Translations under genes and position numbers: made by a program
Source of the DNA: an archaeon
GTDB taxonomy: Archaea > Aenigmatarchaeota > Aenigmatarchaeia > QMZP01 > JAFGSV01
Assembly (NCBI GenBank): GCA_028279705.1
Contig: JANQNF010000046.1
Location: forward strand, 81,019 to 145,018
Direction: 5' to 3'
Length of the DNA: 64,000 nucleotides
In this document: positions 24,953 to 34,458 of the stretch, in pieces
Numbering within the stretch: the stretch's first letter is position 1
How the letters are laid out: each line of letters begins with the position of its first letter
Notes under the pieces: model-generated
Told to the model about the DNA's origin: nothing
What the model saw: the letters and a program-made list of their open reading frames with translations, nothing else
The model's database searches: none

Positions 24953-25363
24953 TCACAGCTCCCTTAACTTATTTTTCACTACCTTGTCAAGCAGCGCTTC
25001 GGGTTCGCCATCGGTGACGACTCCGTCTTTTGGGTCAACATCAGAATTCTTTATCGCCCACCAGAGATCAAGATAATTCTTTCCAGGGTCTCTCTCGAAG
25101 CCGTCTTCCTTGTAGAGCGTGTACCCGCTTTTCGTGAGCGCCGGGCGGACTTCTATTAAACCCTTTCTGATACCGGTTATTATTTCGAAAATATCGATCT
25201 GGTCAGCCTCTATCACATAGGACTTGTTTTTCTTCGTTACTGTTATAGTTTCCTGGGGGTAAGAATTCAGCGAAGCGCCGTCTATAGTCGCATTGAGCGC
25301 CAATACTGACGAGAGAAAGGATACGTATTTTCCTGCTTTGCTGTCCCTTATGTAGTTGAGCAT
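24953..25363 (-). CDS. Hypothetical soluble protein
   Basis: 136 residues with mixed alpha/beta character and a conserved-looking core IEADQIDIFEIITGIRKG. No signal peptide, no family recognised. It lies divergently from PAS gene 2. Confidence 0.5.
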   Translation of the reverse strand: MLNYIRDSKAGKYVSFLSSVLALNATIDGASLNSYPQETITVTKKNKSYVIEADQIDIFEIITGIRKGLIEVRPALTKSGYTLYKEDGFERDPGKNYLDLWWAIKNSDVDPKDGVVTDGEPEALLDKVVKNKLREL

Positions 25364-25436
25364 AATATTAGAATGATATTTGAATTTTTAAGCATTTCGG
25401 AAAATGTGGATGCTCCTTGAGGACATCACAATTCAT

Positions 25437-25444
25437 GTTTAAAC
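25437..25444 (+). promoter_or_regulatory. GTTTAAAC box upstream of PAS gene 2
   Basis: Perfect palindrome 35 nt before the ATG at 25480. Confidence 0.5.
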
Positions 25445-25479
25445 ATAGATTAATTTAATCGTTATCCCAATTATGACTT

Positions 25480-25836
25480 ATGAACGAAAGCTTGCTTGAG
25501 GCTGCACGTGAAATGTTGCCCGAAATTGATTACATTTTCAACCTCTATGACCTGACCCCGGAATGGGCAAGTGACGAACTCTTGAGACTGCTGGAATATG
25601 ACGACATCTCAGACATAAGAAGAGTCACCGAAATCCTTGACTTTGAGACAGAGGATGAAAAGAGGACGGCTGCAACGGAAGCCGTGATTCTTACGGGAAC
25701 GAAGATAAGCAACGGACGCTTCAGGACGCGCACGGGAAGGAAACTTTTAGTCAAGCTCAAGCTGATGCGGTTCGAATTCGAGGGAACGCCCTACGAGATC
25801 GGGAAGGTTCTCGAATGCGCCGAAAAGAAAAAGTAA
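25480..25836 (+). CDS. Stand-alone PAS domain protein, copy 2
   Basis: 118 residues. Paralogue of the genes at 22381 and 27724: IDYIFNLYDLTPEWASDEL, a TEDEKRTAATE helix, GTKISNGRFRTRTGRKLLV and FEGTPYEIGKVL align across the three. Single domain with no effector attached. Its promoter region shares the GTTTAAAC box with copy 1. Confidence 0.65.
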   Translation: MNESLLEAAREMLPEIDYIFNLYDLTPEWASDELLRLLEYDDISDIRRVTEILDFETEDEKRTAATEAVILTGTKISNGRFRTRTGRKLLVKLKLMRFEFEGTPYEIGKVLECAEKKK

Positions 25837-25881
25837 GAGAAATTCAGGAATTATTTTGAAAGACTGCGCGCAAAGTTCATT

Positions 25882-26295
25882 TCAGTTCATTTCTGTGTTG
25901 ACGTATCCTGAAGTGGCGACGAAAATGAATTCCCTTATTTCCGGATCTCCAATTCCCCTGGGAAAAAACCCCTCCACGTTTCCGGAGAAATACACATCAG
26001 ATGCCACGGCCTTTCCCATGAATCTCATCATGTCGGGATATTCAAAGTCCGATGGAATCCCCTCATTTTCTATATTTGACACAATTTCGAATTTCTTTCC
26101 GCCTATCATTCCGGCGAATTCGTATTCGTTGCCGAGCCTGTCCTTTAATGTGCCCTTGAGAAACCTTTCCCCAGGAGCAATAGTGCCTTCAAGATCGACA
26201 AAGAGTGAGAATGGCATTACCCAGGGGTCTTTCCCGGAAGGCTCCCCCATTATGTAAAAGCCACTGTAGTCAGGTTTTCTTTCAACGTACTTCAT
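25882..26295 (-). CDS. Hypothetical soluble protein
   Basis: 137 residues, beta-rich, with FSLFVDLEGTIAPGERFLKG and FAGMIGGKKFEIVSN. The length and strand pattern suggest a small beta-barrel fold, which is inference. No signal peptide, no family recognised. Confidence 0.5.
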   Translation of the reverse strand: MKYVERKPDYSGFYIMGEPSGKDPWVMPFSLFVDLEGTIAPGERFLKGTLKDRLGNEYEFAGMIGGKKFEIVSNIENEGIPSDFEYPDMMRFMGKAVASDVYFSGNVEGFFPRGIGDPEIREFIFVATSGYVNTEMN

Positions 26296-26386
26296 GATTC
26301 AATGTTGCTTGTTTATTATTAAATAAGTACTGATGGGAATCGTGTGGCCCGTCATGCGCTGCATGTGCAGTTAACGTTTGCGGCTC

Positions 26387-26806
26387 TCAGATGTCAAGCA
26401 TCTTCCTGGAAACAAGCCTTTTCACGTTCTTTATCATTTCAGGCTGGGCTGCGATGATATCACTTGAAGTCAGTATTCCAACGAGCTTCTCGTCTATCAC
26501 TGGAAGCTTCTTTATCTTGTTTTCTGTCAGTAGCTTCACCGCGCTCTCAATGGTGCTGGTCGACGTGATAGAGATTATGAACTTCGTCATGGCGTCATTG
26601 ACGGTTTTTGAGACCATCTCGTTGTCCTGGGAGGCTGCAAGGCAGCATATTATGTCCCTTTCCGTCAGTACGCCTATTGCATTGTCATTCTTCGTCACAA
26701 CGAGGCATCCTATGTTGTTATCAGCCATCACCTTGGCAGCCTCTTTGATACTTGTTTCAGGATCAGTCGTGATAACACTTTTTCTCATCACGTCTCTGAC
26801 AAGCAT
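26387..26806 (-). CDS. Protein with two CBS domains
   Basis: 139 residues from the ATG at 26806. Two CBS units follow each other: VRDVMRKSVITTDPETSIKE to GVLTERDII, then VNDAMTKFIISITSTSTIES to GILTSSDII. Stand-alone CBS pairs bind adenine nucleotides such as AMP, ATP or SAM and regulate a partner. An in-frame earlier start (26842) gives 12 more residues without CBS features. No partner is evident nearby. Confidence 0.88.
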   Translation of the reverse strand: MLVRDVMRKSVITTDPETSIKEAAKVMADNNIGCLVVTKNDNAIGVLTERDIICCLAASQDNEMVSKTVNDAMTKFIISITSTSTIESAVKLLTENKIKKLPVIDEKLVGILTSSDIIAAQPEMIKNVKRLVSRKMLDI

Positions 26807-26915
26807 AACAATGCTTTGGCCCACCCGCTTAAAAATAAGCATGTTTCACGCCTGAATTGCAGCACGTGAGCATCGCTTTGATCCAAATTTAAAACTTACT
26901 CCCGAGAATATTACT

Positions 26916-27230
26916 ATGGATGCTGAAAAGAGGCTAGAAACGGGAAAACTCCTAGAAATAAATAGAAAACCGTATGCAGGCGCTGCAGATTTCATGTATA
27001 TAGGAAAAATTGCAGAAGGAAATGTTTATGTTGCTGAATTTTTTGACAAAAATTTCCACATGTTTAAAAAATACAGCCTTGATGATCCGGCCGTCACTGG
27101 TCTGGATGAAAGGTCAGACATTGTCGAGTCATTCGAGAGGACAAAAAACATCGTGGACCGGGTCCAGGAAAACATCATGCCCTTCCCAGAAAAATACACG
27201 AAAAAAATTCCGGCTAAAGCCAGTGCATGA
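26916..27230 (+). CDS. Small hypothetical protein
   Basis: 104 residues, with an alpha/beta N-terminal half (DFMYIGKIAEGNVYVAEFFD) and a helical C-terminal half. No domain recognised. It is convergent with the DUF1801 gene. Confidence 0.5.
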   Translation: MDAEKRLETGKLLEINRKPYAGAADFMYIGKIAEGNVYVAEFFDKNFHMFKKYSLDDPAVTGLDERSDIVESFERTKNIVDRVQENIMPFPEKYTKKIPAKASA

Positions 27231-27263
27231 AAGAGAGAAATATGTAAGAAGCCGCAGTTCTTT

Positions 27264-27611
27264 CTAGCATTCGGGGCAAGTCGCTTTCTTCTTGACAAGC
27301 TTGAGAAGCTTTACGAGCTTTTTTTCATCTATGTCGTCGATCGAACGGACTTTGATGTGTCTTGCAGTCTTTCCGCCGCCCTCAAACAACTTGACCTCTT
27401 CTTCGGAAAGGCCTAATATTGCAAATCCGACATTCACCTTGTCCCTCAGCGCGGCAAGGTAATACCTCCCGCCGTCATATGCAATGACGCCCCATTTACT
27501 CTCCTCTTTCATGCCAGGAAAGGTCTTAAAGATGATCTTTCTTACCCTTTCTATGATCTCCTTTTGCGGGGACTTTTGTTTTTGAATATACTCACTGACT
27601 TTTTTGTCCAT
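27264..27611 (-). CDS. DUF1801 (YdhG-like) protein
   Basis: 115 residues from the ATG at 27611. It has the DUF1801 pattern: an N-terminal helix VSEYIQKQKSPQKEIIERVR, the E-x-x-KWG-x-x-AY core (EESKWGVIAYD), ALRDKVNVGFA and the C-terminal helix. The family is widespread, small and iron-chaperone-like in fold, with no firm function. It ends in a C-x-x-C pair (ATCPEC), which may bind metal. Confidence 0.75.
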   Translation of the reverse strand: MDKKVSEYIQKQKSPQKEIIERVRKIIFKTFPGMKEESKWGVIAYDGGRYYLAALRDKVNVGFAILGLSEEEVKLFEGGGKTARHIKVRSIDDIDEKKLVKLLKLVKKKATCPEC

Positions 27612-27723
27612 GATAATTATCAGCACGCGTGATAAAAAACCTTTTCGGACAAACTTTCACTTCAAAGTGTGTGATTTTTAGCAACGAAATTTATAATAAT
27701 GCACGATGCTAGTATAATAAATA

Positions 27724-28089
27724 ATGAAAGAAAAAGTCTTTGAGGAAACGAAAAAGATTTTTCCAAAACCAGATTATATTGTCAACCTATACGACATGAC
27801 TCCTGAGTGGGCAAGTAAGAGAGTGCTCAATATCCTTGGATACAATGAATTTTCTGAGATAAAGGGCAAAAGCATAGTTGACATGCTGGCATTTGAGACT
27901 GATGAGCAGAAAAGGGCTGCTATTTCAGAAGCCATCGGGCTCGTTGGGACAAAGGTCAGTGAAGGCCCGTTCAAATCAAAAAATGGCAGTATAGTGATGA
28001 TGAAATTCAAGCTTACGAGAATCGATGTCGATGGCGAACCATACGAGATAGCCACACTCGTAGATTACAGGAAAGTCGATAAGAAATAG
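27724..28089 (+). CDS. Stand-alone PAS domain protein, copy 3
   Basis: 121 residues. Third paralogue: PDYIVNLYDMTPEWASKRV, LGYNEFSEIKGKSIVDMLAF (the clearest PAS core of the three), TDEQKRAAISEAI, KSKNGSIVMMKFKLTRID and GEPYEIATLVDY. Unlike copies 1 and 2 it lacks a GTTTAAAC box and has an ATTTATAAT box about 26-35 nt upstream, so it may be regulated differently. Confidence 0.68.
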   Translation: MKEKVFEETKKIFPKPDYIVNLYDMTPEWASKRVLNILGYNEFSEIKGKSIVDMLAFETDEQKRAAISEAIGLVGTKVSEGPFKSKNGSIVMMKFKLTRIDVDGEPYEIATLVDYRKVDKK

Positions 28090-28146
28090 CGTCATGTACC
28101 ATTTTTAAAATTATCTGGCAACACTGTCACAGAGAGGCTATACGCT

Positions 28147-28167
28147 AAAATGGCCGCTGCCCATTTT
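28147..28167 (+). promoter_or_regulatory. Inverted repeat upstream of acetate kinase
   Basis: AAAATGG and CCATTTT are perfectly complementary with a seven-base loop, 42 nt before the acetate kinase start and 58 nt after the end of PAS gene 3. It could be an operator for the kinase gene or a hairpin for the upstream message. Confidence 0.35.
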
Positions 28168-28208
28168 GTCAGGATTACTCTAAAAAACCACACTGTCAAA
28201 TATAATGG

Positions 28209-29408
28209 ATGGATAGAGGGAAAATCCTGGTAATAAACTGTGGCAGTTCATCCATAAAATACAGGGTATACGACATGCCGGGTGAAACCGTCCTTGCTGG
28301 CGGTATCCTGGAAAAGGTGGGTGAAGGCAGGTCTTTTCTTGCATGTCGAGGCAATGAAAAGACAGAAGTTTCTGCACCTGGCCATGAACAGGGCCTGAAA
28401 CTCATAATGAAGACCATCACGGATGAAAAAACCGGTGTTGTGAAAGGTCCCTCCGGGATAAGTGCCATAGGTCACAGGGTTGTCCACGGCGGGGAATCAT
28501 TCTCTGCCCCTGCCAGAATAACAGGTGACATCATCCGTGCAATAGAAGAGTGTTCCGGCCTTGCTCCTTTGCATAACCCGCCTAATCTGGCCGGGATAAA
28601 GGCTACCATGGCTCTTTTCCCAAACATCCCTCAAGTAGCATGTTTCGATACATCATTCCACCAGACCATCCCCGAACATGCCTACATGTATGCACTGCCT
28701 TACGAATTGTACGAAAAGTTCAAGATAAGGCGATATGGCTTCCACGGAACCTCTCACCACCATGTCGCAAGGAGGGCTGCCGAGCTCATGGGTAAAGACG
28801 GGTATGAAGCCAATATAATCACCTGCCATCTGGGAAACGGCTGCAGCATGGCTGCTGTAAAAGAAGGCAAATCAGTTGATACCAGCATGGGACTCACTCC
28901 TTTGGAAGGCCTCGTCATGGGAACGCGTTCAGGTGACATCGACCCTGCCATAATAGTCTATCTGGAAGAGAAGCTTGGGATGCCGGGCAAAGAAATCAAT
29001 GCACTGCTTAACAGGAAAAGCGGACTTTTGGGAATCTCAGGTACCAGCAACGACATGAGAACCATAATCGAAGAGGCGGAAAAAGGAAACGCCCGGGCAA
29101 AGCTTGCCGTGGACATCTTCTCATACAGGGTAAAGAAATACATAGGTGCCTACGCTGCCGTTCTTGGTTCCCTGGACGCTGTTGTCTTTACCGGAGGAAT
29201 AGGTGAGAATGCCCCAACAGTGCGAAAAAATATACTAAGCGGTCTCCAATCTCTGGGCATAACTCTTGATACCGGAAAGAATGAAGAGAGTTCCAACAAG
29301 GAAAGAGTGATCACATCAGATGATTCAAAAGTTCAGGTATTTGTCATCCCGGCAGATGAGGAAGCCTGCATAGCACGTGACACTTACGAAGTTTGCAGAA
29401 AAGATTGA
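28209..29408 (+). CDS. ackA: Acetate kinase
   Basis: 399 residues, full length for the family. It interconverts acetyl phosphate plus ADP with acetate plus ATP. Visible signatures are the N-terminal phosphate loop INCGSSSIKYRVYD, GFHGTSHHHV, HLGNGCSMAA, the DTSMGLTPLEG signature and FTGGIGENAP. No phosphotransacetylase gene is adjacent, unlike in many bacteria. The ATG at 28209 overlaps a non-frame ATG four bases earlier. Confidence 0.95.
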   Translation: MDRGKILVINCGSSSIKYRVYDMPGETVLAGGILEKVGEGRSFLACRGNEKTEVSAPGHEQGLKLIMKTITDEKTGVVKGPSGISAIGHRVVHGGESFSAPARITGDIIRAIEECSGLAPLHNPPNLAGIKATMALFPNIPQVACFDTSFHQTIPEHAYMYALPYELYEKFKIRRYGFHGTSHHHVARRAAELMGKDGYEANIITCHLGNGCSMAAVKEGKSVDTSMGLTPLEGLVMGTRSGDIDPAIIVYLEEKLGMPGKEINALLNRKSGLLGISGTSNDMRTIIEEAEKGNARAKLAVDIFSYRVKKYIGAYAAVLGSLDAVVFTGGIGENAPTVRKNILSGLQSLGITLDTGKNEESSNKERVITSDDSKVQVFVIPADEEACIARDTYEVCRKD

Positions 29409-29485
29409 TGAAAAAACAATGAAGAATGCAGGAGTTGTGAGTGCGGCACCCTGGATATTCCCTGACTTTACAGTATCTTTAATGG

Positions 29486-30547
29486 TCATTTGTAGTTATG
29501 TATTGCCCTGAAACACTTCATGGGATTTTCAGCCCACATGTCATGGACCCTCTGGATTCCGTTTTCATTGCCACTGATGTAATTGATCGCGGAAGGAACA
29601 AATCTATACTCACTTCTGCCGGAATTAATCAGACTATGTAACCTTTCATCTACACGGGAAGTTCCGTCGGGTATGTTCAACTCCTTTGCTATTTTATGTC
29701 CAAGATGATACGCCATTCCTTCTGTGACGGTCTCCATCGCGACGTTAAAGTTATCATGCCCGACTTCATTCATGATGTCGAACGTATCATCTCCCATGGC
29801 AACCGGAAGAAGTTCTGCGAAAGGTGCTTGGATTGCAGTATTATTACTTGAAATCGTTATATACCATTTCTGTTCACCGTCACTTTCAGTTTTCATTGTA
29901 GAGGCAGTACCATTGCCCAGATAATCCCACTTGGAAGTACTTGCAGACTTGCTCTCATCATTAATATCCGTAGCGACGACCCTTGTTACGCCATAACGCC
30001 CATGTCCCACTATGACTGAATGATTGTGGCTTTCGTGTTCGCTGAGATCATCACCGCTTTGTACTGCAATGTAATTAATATCATCGATTTTGTTGAGACC
30101 TTCAATCTCATTGTATAGGAAATCAAAAGCTGCCTTAAAGTATTCTATTGCCTGTTCCCCGTACATCATTTTGTCGGGAACTACGAAAGCCTGGAAATCG
30201 GCCCCTATATTATATTGGGCATTCGTATCAAGATTATTCTTAAGGATTTCCTGCTTGAGCTGAGGCAGGGCTTCCCTGTACATATTTCCAATGCCTTCAC
30301 CCCTGAAGAAATAGACAGGACCAACGGGTGGGTATCCCATCTCTTCTATTTTTACGTTATAAATGGGATGATTTTTTCCAATGAAATCGCTGTGGGGCTT
30401 TAGAAACCCCCATTTGGAAAAATCTGTTGAATTCTTTTTATCTTGTGTTTCCTTTTCACTGTTACCGGAACCAACACAATTTATCAATAATGGAGAGCCA
30501 ACTGCCGCTAGTGCCAAGTTTTTAAGGACCTTTCTCCTGCTTACCAT
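29486..30547 (-). CDS. Tat-type lipoprotein, unknown function
   Basis: 353 residues. The N-terminus SRRKVLKNLALAAVG is a good twin-arginine motif followed by the lipobox-like LLINC. The mature domain has GYPPVGPVYFFRGEGIGN, a histidine-rich EHESHNHSVIVGHGRYGVTR and METVTEGMAYHLGHKIAKEL. The histidines could bind metal, but there is no HExxH and I recognise no family. The start follows a GGTGGGAG ribosome site. Confidence 0.65.
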   Translation of the reverse strand: MVSRRKVLKNLALAAVGSPLLINCVGSGNSEKETQDKKNSTDFSKWGFLKPHSDFIGKNHPIYNVKIEEMGYPPVGPVYFFRGEGIGNMYREALPQLKQEILKNNLDTNAQYNIGADFQAFVVPDKMMYGEQAIEYFKAAFDFLYNEIEGLNKIDDINYIAVQSGDDLSEHESHNHSVIVGHGRYGVTRVVATDINDESKSASTSKWDYLGNGTASTMKTESDGEQKWYITISSNNTAIQAPFAELLPVAMGDDTFDIMNEVGHDNFNVAMETVTEGMAYHLGHKIAKELNIPDGTSRVDERLHSLINSGRSEYRFVPSAINYISGNENGIQRVHDMWAENPMKCFRAIHNYK

Positions 30548-30680
30548 TCTCCCACCTTATACACAGATAAGAAAATGATGAAGTTTTATAAAGGGCTGTA
30601 GTAAGTAACGCCCATACTATTCTCTTTTGTCAAGGTAAATTTTCCAGATACAGTTATTATCCACCTGGGACACACGTAAG

Positions 30681-30690
30681 GTATTTATAG
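30681..30690 (+). promoter_or_regulatory. TATA box of the Asp-box propeller gene
   Basis: GTATTTATAG ends 21 nt before the ATG at 30712, the leaderless spacing seen for other genes here. Confidence 0.55.
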
Positions 30691-30711
30691 TTGCAGTCAC
30701 ATAGCCACCGT

Positions 30712-33700
30712 ATGAAGAAATCTTCATGTAGTGTCATTGTGTGCACATTGCTCATTCTAAGTTTTGGAATGAGCGCAGATTTTGTCTCAGCTGCCGGCGA
30801 CACTGCCAAATATATTTATACTTATGATTCGGGCACTTCGACACTTTACAGGTCGGCCGACTTCGGAAATTCATTTCATTCAATGAGTTCTTATTTCTCA
30901 TCGGTAAGAGATGTTAAGGTGTCAGATGACGGCAGGTACGTCTTCGTCCTGGACGGTACTAATCTGGAGATCTCTAACGATTATGGCATTTCATTCAGCT
31001 CAAGTATGACGGGAGTCAATTCCTTCTGGATAAACGGAAACGGTCAGTACGTTGTCGCTTCAGAGGGCGCGTCGTACAGCAGCGGAAATGCCTACTTTTC
31101 AAACGACTATGGTGATACATACACTCAGGTCTGTTCTACCCATTGCAGGATGCCATGGGTTTCAAATAACGGCAAGTACATGACGATTTCAGACATTAAC
31201 TTCAATTCAAATCCCGCAAAATTCACGTATTCAACTGATTTCGGAAATACATGGTCAACCAAGAACATACCGGAAAGCCGGTACGAGTCTGATTTTATTA
31301 CCGCATCTGAAGATGGCCAGAAATGGTTGATGACCACCTCGAGAAGGGGAATTCATGTATCAGTTGATGGTTTGTCAACTATAACCAGAAAAGTGACCGG
31401 GTGGTTGGCGCGCTATCACCCAAGCGGCATGAGTGAAGATGGCCAGGTTTCGATTGCATCATCGAATGGAGCTTCTTACGTATCCGGTGATGGTCTGAAT
31501 AATTTCGACCAGATTGCCACAGACCGTGTGGGTACCAGTCCCGCTCTTTTTTCTGCTGATGGCAGCATAACCGCATACAGTTATAGTGGTGAAGGGTATC
31601 TGAGCACTAATTATGGCGCTTCCTATACCTCAGTTGGTTCCAACAATTATATCAGGTCCATTTCTCGTGACGGTTCATCGCTGATTGCTGTTGATGTTTC
31701 TTCTGGAACTGTGTCCTTGTCTTCTGACAGGGGAAGCCAGTTTGATACGATTTATACCCTCAGCGGACTTGATAATGCTGCATTTAACAGGGGAGACCAT
31801 GGAACTGTAAATCCTGAACCGGAAGCCGCAAGTGAAGCCGCAAATTACATTTATGCGTTTGACGCTGGAACTTCGAATATTCAAAGATCTGACAATTTCG
31901 GAGAAACATTCTCCCCTGTAAGCGGCTTCTCTTCTGTTAAAGATGTCAAGGTTTCTGATAACGGAGAATACGTCTTTGTACTGGACGGTACTGACCTATA
32001 CATTTCCAATAACTTTGGCCTTTCTTTTGCTGCTTATAAATCCGGTATTAATTCTTTTTGGGTTAGTGGCAGTGGCAGGTACGTCGTGGCTTCTGAAGGA
32101 AAGTCACACAACGGTGGTATGGCATATGTATCCACTGATTATGGACGTTCCTACAGTGTAGCCTGCTTTTTCTCTTATTGTAGTGTTCCCTGGGTTTCCA
32201 ATAACGGAAAATATATGACGGTTTCGGATTATAACATCCATTCCAATCCTTCTACATTCAAATATTCTACTGATTACGGCAGCACATGGTCAACTAAACA
32301 TATTCCAAATAGTGGCGGTGAAACAGCATTCATAACTTCTTCTGAAGATGGCCAGAATTGGTTGATGACAACTTACAGAAGGGGAATTCATGTCTCAACT
32401 GACAGTCTATCCACTATCACACGGAAGAAAACCGGAAGTTCTGCACATTATTACTCCAACGGTATGAGTGAGGACGCTTCGGTCTCAATTGCCGCGTCTA
32501 ACGGCGTCACATATGGATCTGATGACGGATTATCCACATTTGATGCCCTGGTGTCGGGTCGTGCCTCCACCACGCCTTTACTTTTTTCTGCTGACGGAAA
32601 AGTATCTGGTTATAATTACGGCGGTTATGGATACCTGAGCACGAACGACGGTGCTTCTTATTCCTCTCTGGGTGCCAGCAATTATGTTCGTGCAGTCTCT
32701 CGTGACGGATCCAGTATACTGAAGGTGAATACTAATAATGGGGACGTGTCTCTATCTGTTGATCAGGGAACCGGTTTTGATACGATTCTTTCTGTTTCGG
32801 GAATTGATAGTGCTGCAATTAATAGGGGATACATACCTTTTGTCCCGGCAGAGTATATTTATCTTTTCGATTATGATACTTCAGTTGTTCGCAGGACAGC
32901 AGATTACGGTGAATCATTTTCAAGCGTAAGCGGCTTCTCGTCCGTGAAAAACATCAAGGTCTCTGATGAAGGTGAGTACGTCTATGTCCTTGATGGTACG
33001 ACATTGAAAGCGTCTGATGATTATGGTGCATCATTCAGTACGATCAAGACCGGTATAAACACTTTCTGGATAAGTGGCAGTGGGCAGTTTGTAGCTGCAT
33101 CCGAAGGTAAGCCTTGGGGTAAGGGTGACGCATTCTTCTCAAGTGACTTTGGTGATAGTTTCACACAGGTCTGTTCTGACAATTGCAGCGTCCCGTGGAT
33201 TTCTAACAAAGGAAAATATGCGACCATCTCACATTACCATTCATACGAAAAGGGCCAGACCAGTTTCCCTGCAAGGTTTTCATATTCTACTGATTATGGG
33301 GCCACATGGTCTGTTAAATCCATTAACGGAACCATGCCAGAAACAAGTTTCATCACCGCTTCCGAGGACGGTCAGAATTGGCTGATAACAACCTGTAGAA
33401 GGGGAATATATGTTTCCACTGACGGTTTGTCATCCTTTGTAAAAAAGGCAGATGGTTCCGCAGTCAGATATTACCCGAATGGTATGAGTGAAAATGGCAG
33501 AGTTTCCATATCCACTACCCGTTGGAGACATTCTTATCTTTCCAAAGATTATTTATCGACATTTAATGAAATTGAAGAAGATCTTAGCGTCCCTCATGTT
33601 AGCACTGGCCCCCTTCTTTTCTCTGCTGATGGAAGAGTGTCTGCATATAATCATGCAGGGAAGGGGCATATGAGTAACAATTATGGTGATTCGTATACTT

Positions 33701-33876
33701 CTTTTACATCATCTAATAATTATATCAGAGCAGTCTCCCGGGACTCATCCACAATACTTGCAATAGATTCTGATAACGGTCAAGCGACCCTGTCTGTCGA
33801 TGGTGGGGACAGCTTTGACACGATCCATACACTCAGCGGGCTCGATCATGGGGCTTTCAACAGAGGACAAATATGA
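30712..33876 (+). CDS. Secreted protein of three tandem Asp-box beta-propellers
   Basis: 1054 residues. A signal peptide (LLILSFGMSADFVSAAG) is followed by three homologous modules of about 330-345 residues, each opening Y-x-Y-x-x-D/F-x-x-x-TS and containing Asp boxes of the sialidase/BNR kind: STDFGNTWS, STDYGSTWS and STDYGATWS. Each module repeats W-x-S-N-N/K-GKY and SEDGQ-x-W-L-x-TT. The modules should fold as propellers. No lipobox, TM helix or sorting tail is visible, so it is probably released or held by partners. It has no catalytic signature of sialidases, so a binding role is more likely. I use ATG 30712, which begins the signal peptide. Confidence 0.8.
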   Translation: MKKSSCSVIVCTLLILSFGMSADFVSAAGDTAKYIYTYDSGTSTLYRSADFGNSFHSMSSYFSSVRDVKVSDDGRYVFVLDGTNLEISNDYGISFSSSMTGVNSFWINGNGQYVVASEGASYSSGNAYFSNDYGDTYTQVCSTHCRMPWVSNNGKYMTISDINFNSNPAKFTYSTDFGNTWSTKNIPESRYESDFITASEDGQKWLMTTSRRGIHVSVDGLSTITRKVTGWLARYHPSGMSEDGQVSIASSNGASYVSGDGLNNFDQIATDRVGTSPALFSADGSITAYSYSGEGYLSTNYGASYTSVGSNNYIRSISRDGSSLIAVDVSSGTVSLSSDRGSQFDTIYTLSGLDNAAFNRGDHGTVNPEPEAASEAANYIYAFDAGTSNIQRSDNFGETFSPVSGFSSVKDVKVSDNGEYVFVLDGTDLYISNNFGLSFAAYKSGINSFWVSGSGRYVVASEGKSHNGGMAYVSTDYGRSYSVACFFSYCSVPWVSNNGKYMTVSDYNIHSNPSTFKYSTDYGSTWSTKHIPNSGGETAFITSSEDGQNWLMTTYRRGIHVSTDSLSTITRKKTGSSAHYYSNGMSEDASVSIAASNGVTYGSDDGLSTFDALVSGRASTTPLLFSADGKVSGYNYGGYGYLSTNDGASYSSLGASNYVRAVSRDGSSILKVNTNNGDVSLSVDQGTGFDTILSVSGIDSAAINRGYIPFVPAEYIYLFDYDTSVVRRTADYGESFSSVSGFSSVKNIKVSDEGEYVYVLDGTTLKASDDYGASFSTIKTGINTFWISGSGQFVAASEGKPWGKGDAFFSSDFGDSFTQVCSDNCSVPWISNKGKYATISHYHSYEKGQTSFPARFSYSTDYGATWSVKSINGTMPETSFITASEDGQNWLITTCRRGIYVSTDGLSSFVKKADGSAVRYYPNGMSENGRVSISTTRWRHSYLSKDYLSTFNEIEEDLSVPHVSTGPLLFSADGRVSAYNHAGKGHMSNNYGDSYTSFTSSNNYIRAVSRDSSTILAIDSDNGQATLSVDGGDSFDTIHTLSGLDHGAFNRGQI

Positions 33877-33901
33877 CAGCCGGGCAAAGTCAGCTAAAGT
33901 G

Positions 33902-33918
33902 ACACTCTGGCTATTCTC
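33902..33918 (+). repeat. 17-bp intergenic motif, site 1
   Basis: ACACTCTGGCTATTCTC, between the propeller gene and the DUF1284 gene. The identical 17 bases occur at 35045-35061; related versions are at 35917-35933 and at both outer ends of the 65-bp inverted repeat. Confidence 0.6.
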
Positions 33919-33988
33919 GTGCAATACTGTAATACTTGACCTGCAACGTTACGTTCCACTTCTTAAAACTTTCATTGATTATTTTTTC

Positions 33989-34387
33989 ATGGCAATTGAA
34001 ATTCGTGCACACCATCTCAGCAAGATTTATCCGTATATAAAGAGATTTCAAATCAAAGGACTTGGCGGAAGTCAAGAGATGACAGAAGATATCAATCAAG
34101 TATTGAAAGATATAACAGAAAACAATGATACAGCCGTAATCACAAATTCAGAGGATGTGATGTGCTCTCGTTGCCCACATCTTGGTAATTATGATTGCGA
34201 GAACAAAAACCCAGTCCAGAAAGATAAGTTCTATGCAGAATTGTATGGAGTAGAAATCGGAAGAGAATACAACTCAGGCGAACTTGTTGATACTGTCATT
34301 AGGAACGGTAGGGGAATTCGCGGATTAATCAGGGAAAGAATTGCTGCCTACAAAACTGGATTTAAATTCGCAGATTATGGATTATAG
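33989..34387 (+). CDS. DUF1284 family protein
   Basis: 132 residues from the ATG at 33989. It begins IEIRAHHLSKI and continues with EDVMCSRCPHLGNYDCEN and a helical C-terminus IRGLIRERIAAYKTGF, matching the DUF1284 layout (R-x-HH-L near the start, then C-x-x-CP in the middle). The conserved His and Cys suggest a metal or Fe-S cluster. A longer in-frame reading from 33800 overlaps the propeller gene and has no family match. Confidence 0.7.
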   Translation: MAIEIRAHHLSKIYPYIKRFQIKGLGGSQEMTEDINQVLKDITENNDTAVITNSEDVMCSRCPHLGNYDCENKNPVQKDKFYAELYGVEIGREYNSGELVDTVIRNGRGIRGLIRERIAAYKTGFKFADYGL

Positions 34388-34458
34388 AATAACTATCATC
34401 TTACAATAATGTAATTAGTGACTGAGAACTATAACGTATTTCATGAAGAGACGAAAGT

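Noticed and set aside
28209-29408. Acetate kinase as butyrate or propionate kinase
   Set aside because: Length, HGTSH and the DTSMGLTPLEG signature fit acetate kinase best, though closely related propionate kinases cannot be fully excluded by eye.
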